From the NCBI GenBank assembly GCA_023140455.1, contig JAGLLQ010000191.1, positions 1-9,538 on the forward strand: a DNA stretch of 9,538 bases. Reading direction: 5' to 3'. This DNA is from Desulfobacteraceae bacterium (GTDB taxonomy: Bacteria; Desulfobacterota; Desulfobacteria; Desulfobacterales; Desulfobacteraceae). The notes beneath the pieces were generated by a model. The model saw nothing but the letters and a program-made list of their open reading frames with translations, ran no database searches and was not told the DNA's origin. The position numbers and the translations under genes were made by a program. Shown here one piece after another: positions 7,533 to 9,538 of this stretch (position 1 is the first letter of the stretch; the number at the start of each line of letters is the position of its first letter).

Positions 7533-7715
7533 TTATAATTTATTTACAGGGATATTGGCAAGCTTGTCCTCAAAGTAATCATCCATTAAATCTTTATATT
7601 TATTTTCAGGGTATTTTTTGCCACATGACCTGCAACAGAGATAAACACTTCTTCAGGTCTTTTTTAGATATAGTTTGCCATTACAACAAAGACATTTTGC
7701 CTTATAATAATTCAA
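7533..7715 (-). CDS. Small dual-CxxC selenoprotein with in-frame TGA (selenocysteine)
   Basis: A 60-residue gene not found by a standard ORF search, because it begins with TTG and has TGA at 7653-7655. Read through, the product has CLCC (residues 8-11), KKT-U-R (18-22, U at position 21), CCRSC (27-31) followed by GKKYP, and a charged tail ending NIPVNKL before TAA. This matches my memory of a family named dual CxxC motif small (seleno)protein, common in sulfate reducers, in which the U position is Cys or Sec. An AAGGA at 7729-7725 lies 9 bases before the TTG, and an in-frame TAA just upstream excludes longer starts. No usable start exists between the TGA and Met44. The gene converges on tmcA with 19 bp between stops. 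Function is unknown; the Cys/Sec pattern suggests metal binding or redox work. Alternative: a pseudogene in which a Cys codon became TGA, less likely given the hairpin after the TGA. Confidence 0.78.
7619..7637 (-). promoter_or_regulatory. SECIS-like hairpin after the selenocysteine codon
   Basis: On the minus-strand RNA, UGUUGCA and UGUGGCA can form a 7-bp stem (U-A, G-C, two U-G, G-U, C-G, A-U) around the five-base loop GGUCA. The loop begins 22 bases after the UGA at 7655-7653. The E. coli fdhF SECIS has a similar UUGCA stem arm and GGUC loop, in which the G and U are contacted by SelB, 18 bases after its UGA. An alternative fold pairs UUGC with GCAA around a wider loop that still exposes GGU. 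Confidence 0.65.
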
Positions 7716-7724
7716 ATTTAATAT

Positions 7725-7729
7725 TCCTT
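7725..7729 (-). promoter_or_regulatory. Ribosome binding site of the small selenoprotein
   Basis: AAGGA on the minus strand lies 9 bases before the TTG at 7715-7713. It decides the start, since an in-frame TAA (7730-7728) overlaps it and there is no ATG before the first CxxC. Confidence 0.6.
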
Positions 7730-7759
7730 ATAGTGTTTTGTGTAAATAATTGTTTGTTT

Positions 7760-7792
7760 AAAAGGGATACCTTAATACTTGGTATCCCTTTT
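7760..7792. terminator. Strong rho-independent, possibly bidirectional terminator
   Basis: AAAAGGGATACC (7760-7771) and GGTATCCCTTTT (7781-7792) are perfect 12-bp inverted copies with a nine-base loop. On the plus strand seven T (7789-7795) follow the G+C-containing part of the stem, so it would stop tmc transcripts that run past 7513. On the minus strand four T follow, so it could also end the AraC-type regulator transcript about 45 bases after its stop. Confidence 0.85.
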
Positions 7793-7804
7793 TTTGCTCA
7801 GGTT

Positions 7805-7849
7805 AATTACATTGGAACTAATTACATTGGAACTGATTACATTGGAACT
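7805..7849. repeat. Three tandem 15-bp repeats over the end of the regulator gene
   Basis: The unit AATTACATTGGAACT occurs at 7805-7819 and 7820-7834 exactly, and at 7835-7849 with a single change (G for the first A). The third copy contains the regulator's last codons and its TAA (7839-7837). Read on the minus strand each copy encodes the same VPM-stop in the same frame, so the end of the gene including its stop has been repeated. Confidence 0.9.
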
Positions 7850-8811
7850 ACAGGAATGCAAATATCTACAATATGCTTTCCTTCAGGGTGCTCCTTTGGA
7901 TCATTGCAGCAAAGTTCATAACAGGGTTTATCATCAGGTTGGAAACCACTTTTAGGCAACCAGTCTTTATAAAGCATATTCCAGGCATCGCTGAATTCTT
8001 CTGTGTTTAATTCAAAATGTGCAACAACATATTTCCCACCGGAGATGGTCATTTTTCCAATTTCACCATCTACTTCAAAATCTTTTGGGATGGTAAGACA
8101 GACATCCAGTTTAAGTTTATCATCATTGGTAATTTCAGGGTCATCATAATATACAGAAAGTATCTGCACATTTTTTTCCTGGAGCAAACCTCTTGGCCCA
8201 GCCCATTTCATCAATTTTCCAATAAGTTTTCCAAAAAGTTCCTGATTCCCTTTGTAATCGCCAACATGGCGCACATAGGCAACTGTCATTTCCGGCATCT
8301 CTTTAACTTTTGCAATAATTTGATCTTGATTGTCCATTTTTATCCTCCATGTTAAATTGTTTGAAACAGGATCAATATACATGGTGGACACATCTATTGC
8401 TTTACAACTATTGCTCACTGGTTTTCTGTTTTTGCTTTTGGTTTGACCGATCTTGCTATTATTGAATTCTTTTAGCCGCCATTGAGTGGCAGACATTTTA
8501 TATGTTTCTTTAAAGATTCTTGCAAAGGAAGATGATCCGGAAAAACCACAATCAAATGCAATTTCAGTTATTGTTTTTTTCTTATTGTGAATTAATTGAG
8601 ATGCAGCTTTTTCAATTCTTAACCGCTGGATATACCGATTCAGAGGCTCATCCATTATTGCTCTAAAAATTCTATGGAAATGGTATTTTGAGAAATTAGC
8701 AACATCAGCTAAAGTTGCAAGTTCCAGATGCCCAGAGAGATTTGTCTGGATATGGTCGATCACGTTATTTATTCTGGAGATATATTCTTCATTTGGATAG
8801 TCGTTATTCAT
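7837..8811 (-). CDS. AraC-family regulator with C-terminal GyrI-like ligand-binding domain
   Basis: 324 residues. The N-terminal part (about 8-113) is a double helix-turn-helix of the AraC/XylS type: LATLADVANFSKYHFHRIF is the first and ITEIAFDCGFSGSSSFARIF (81-100) the second, more conserved one. A polar linker (about 115-158) leads to a GyrI-like domain (159-324), with MTVAYVRHVGDY (175-186) typical of its first strand, as in Rob-type and BmrR-type multidrug sensors. It should bind a small molecule and switch transcription. Start ATG 8811-8809 lies within the last codons of the upstream solute-binding protein (8-bp overlap), so translation is probably coupled; no strong ribosome binding site is seen there. 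Oddities are a strong internal ribosome binding site exactly before the second domain and tandem repeats over the stop. The ligand is unknown. Confidence 0.9.
   Translation of the reverse strand: MNNDYPNEEYISRINNVIDHIQTNLSGHLELATLADVANFSKYHFHRIFRAIMDEPLNRYIQRLRIEKAASQLIHNKKKTITEIAFDCGFSGSSSFARIFKETYKMSATQWRLKEFNNSKIGQTKSKNRKPVSNSCKAIDVSTMYIDPVSNNLTWRIKMDNQDQIIAKVKEMPEMTVAYVRHVGDYKGNQELFGKLIGKLMKWAGPRGLLQEKNVQILSVYYDDPEITNDDKLKLDVCLTIPKDFEVDGEIGKMTISGGKYVVAHFELNTEEFSDAWNMLYKDWLPKSGFQPDDKPCYELCCNDPKEHPEGKHIVDICIPVVPM
8335..8348 (-). promoter_or_regulatory. Internal ribosome binding site and ATG before the GyrI-like domain
   Basis: On the minus strand GGAGG (8348-8344), six bases and ATG (8337-8335) occur in frame inside the regulator gene. 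The ATG is Met159, the first residue of the GyrI-like domain, so initiation here would make a free 166-residue ligand-binding domain. The site is stronger than the one for the full-length protein. Confidence 0.5.
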
Positions 8812-9538
8812 TTTCTAAAAACTTATTTTTAATAGCCTCGATCTCTCCTTGATTCTGCAACTGGTCAAAAGCTGTCTGAACCTTATTAATTAATGATTTA
8901 GATGTCAATTTATTAAATCCTAAATAGTATCCTTTGTTTTGGATTAAACAGGAGACTTTTGTGAGGTTATTGGAATTAAGTCCAAGTTTTTTGATTTTAT
9001 ATATTAGCTCAAATTCATTGCCTGCAATCAGATCTAATTGCTTGTTGTAGAGCTTTTTAATATTTGAGGTATGTTCATCTGCAAGGATTAAATCTTTTGT
9101 AATTTTTTGCTCAGTCAAAAATTGGTGGGCCGGGCTGTTACTAACTGTTCCAACTTTATAATCCTTTATATTTGAGTTTGACATAATGTTAATTTTTTTT
9201 GTTCCATGGAGTTGGAACAGATAAATTGAATTATCTGCAAAAGGGCCGATCCAGATAAATTTTAATTCTCTTTTAAAGGTTCTGGCAAGAGGGTATATCA
9301 TGGAATTTTCTTTGGCTAAAACTTTGGCATATGACTCATCCCATGGATATACCGTAATAAAGTGTTTGATTTTAGCTTTATTTAATACAGATTCAATGAT
9401 TTTTGTTGCAAAGCCTGTTATTTGCCGATTTTCTTCATAGCTCAAGGGTGGCTTGTCATGGGTAAGAACATTAAGAATATTGACCACCTGTAACTTGGCA
9501 CAAAACCCGGATACAGGCATTAGTATGCAGAGACATAA
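8804..9538 (-). CDS. Periplasmic solute-binding protein (SBP_bac_3 type), 5' end off the window
   Basis: 244 residues are visible. An ATG occurs at 9520-9518, but the open frame continues to the right edge with hydrophobic codons (LCLCIL before MPVSGFCA), so the true start is probably beyond 9538 and this stretch is the core of a signal peptide. The mature part has the pattern of extracellular solute-binding proteins of the polar amino acid type: VLTHDKPPLSY near the N-terminus, ITGFATKIIESVL, YPWDESYAKVLA, PLARTFKREL, and a hinge region followed by a second lobe ending AIKNKFLENE. No transporter genes are adjacent; instead its stop overlaps an AraC-family regulator by 8 bp. It may therefore serve in sensing or belong to a scattered transport system. 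The ligand is unknown. The length fits the family's usual 240-280 residues, so few residues are missing. Confidence 0.85.
   Translation of the reverse strand, partial: LCLCILMPVSGFCAKLQVVNILNVLTHDKPPLSYEENRQITGFATKIIESVLNKAKIKHFITVYPWDESYAKVLAKENSMIYPLARTFKRELKFIWIGPFADNSIYLFQLHGTKKINIMSNSNIKDYKVGTVSNSPAHQFLTEQKITKDLILADEHTSNIKKLYNKQLDLIAGNEFELIYKIKKLGLNSNNLTKVSCLIQNKGYYLGFNKLTSKSLINKVQTAFDQLQNQGEIEAIKNKFLENE

Noticed and set aside
7653..7655. TGA as a nonsense mutation making the small gene a pseudogene
   Set aside because: The reading frame stays coherent on both sides, the position follows the TxR context where Cys or Sec is expected, and a SECIS-like hairpin follows at a suitable distance. 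It cannot be fully excluded without homologs.
7727..7732. TATAAG as a -10 box for the selenoprotein gene
   Set aside because: It overlaps the ribosome binding site, so a transcript starting from it would lack that site. The gene's promoter remains unidentified.
7805..7849. Possible CRISPR array or iteron cluster
   Set aside because: The three 15-bp copies are directly adjacent with no spacers, and they overlap a coding end and its stop, so neither fits.
7625..7921. Plus-strand open frame of 98 codons with a YIGT repeat
   Set aside because: It is the reverse reading of the selenoprotein start region, the terminator and the regulator's end; its YIGT repeats are simply the tandem 15-bp DNA repeats read in another frame.

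Overview
The window is an AT-rich bacterial stretch that most likely comes from a sulfate-reducing member of the Desulfobacterota, probably of the Desulfobacterales type. The main reason is a complete Tmc respiratory complex operon, a hallmark of sulfate reducers, together with a BcrA/BadF-type acyl-CoA dehydratase activase, a long-chain acyl-CoA synthetase and a small gene that looks like a selenoprotein. The organism assignment is inference from gene content.

Layout. Positions 1-908 (minus) hold the N-terminal third or less of a large activase-type ATPase that starts with TTG and runs off the left edge. A 206-bp divergent intergenic region follows. Positions 1115-3597 (plus) hold a two-gene unit: an AMP-forming long-chain acyl-CoA synthetase and, 8 bp later, a PlsC-like acyltransferase, which together suggest activation of fatty acids and their transfer to a lipid acceptor. 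After a 210-bp AT-rich gap, 3808-7513 (plus) holds tmcD-tmcC-tmcB-tmcA: a tryptophan-rich beta-propeller-like protein, a cytochrome b-type membrane protein, an HdrD-like iron-sulfur protein and a secreted tetrahaem cytochrome c3. Together they would move electrons between the periplasmic cytochrome c pool and the membrane or cytoplasm.

Right side. Convergent to tmcA and only 19 bp from it lies a short minus-strand gene (7533-7715) that ordinary ORF finding misses: it starts with TTG and has an in-frame TGA at 7653-7655. Its product has two CxxC motifs, and a hairpin with a GGUC-containing loop just after the TGA resembles the E. coli fdhF SECIS, so the TGA probably encodes selenocysteine. Next come a strong hairpin terminator (7760-7792) and three tandem 15-bp repeats that overlap the end of an AraC/GyrI-like regulator (7837-8811, minus). 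That regulator overlaps by 8 bp a periplasmic solute-binding protein (8804 to the right edge, minus), so the two probably form a sensing pair. Inside the regulator gene a near-perfect ribosome binding site precedes a Met codon exactly where the ligand-binding domain begins, which suggests a second, shorter product.

The strongest new observations are the unannotated selenoprotein with its SECIS-like element, the possible two-in-one regulator gene, and the ten-repeat architecture of TmcD.
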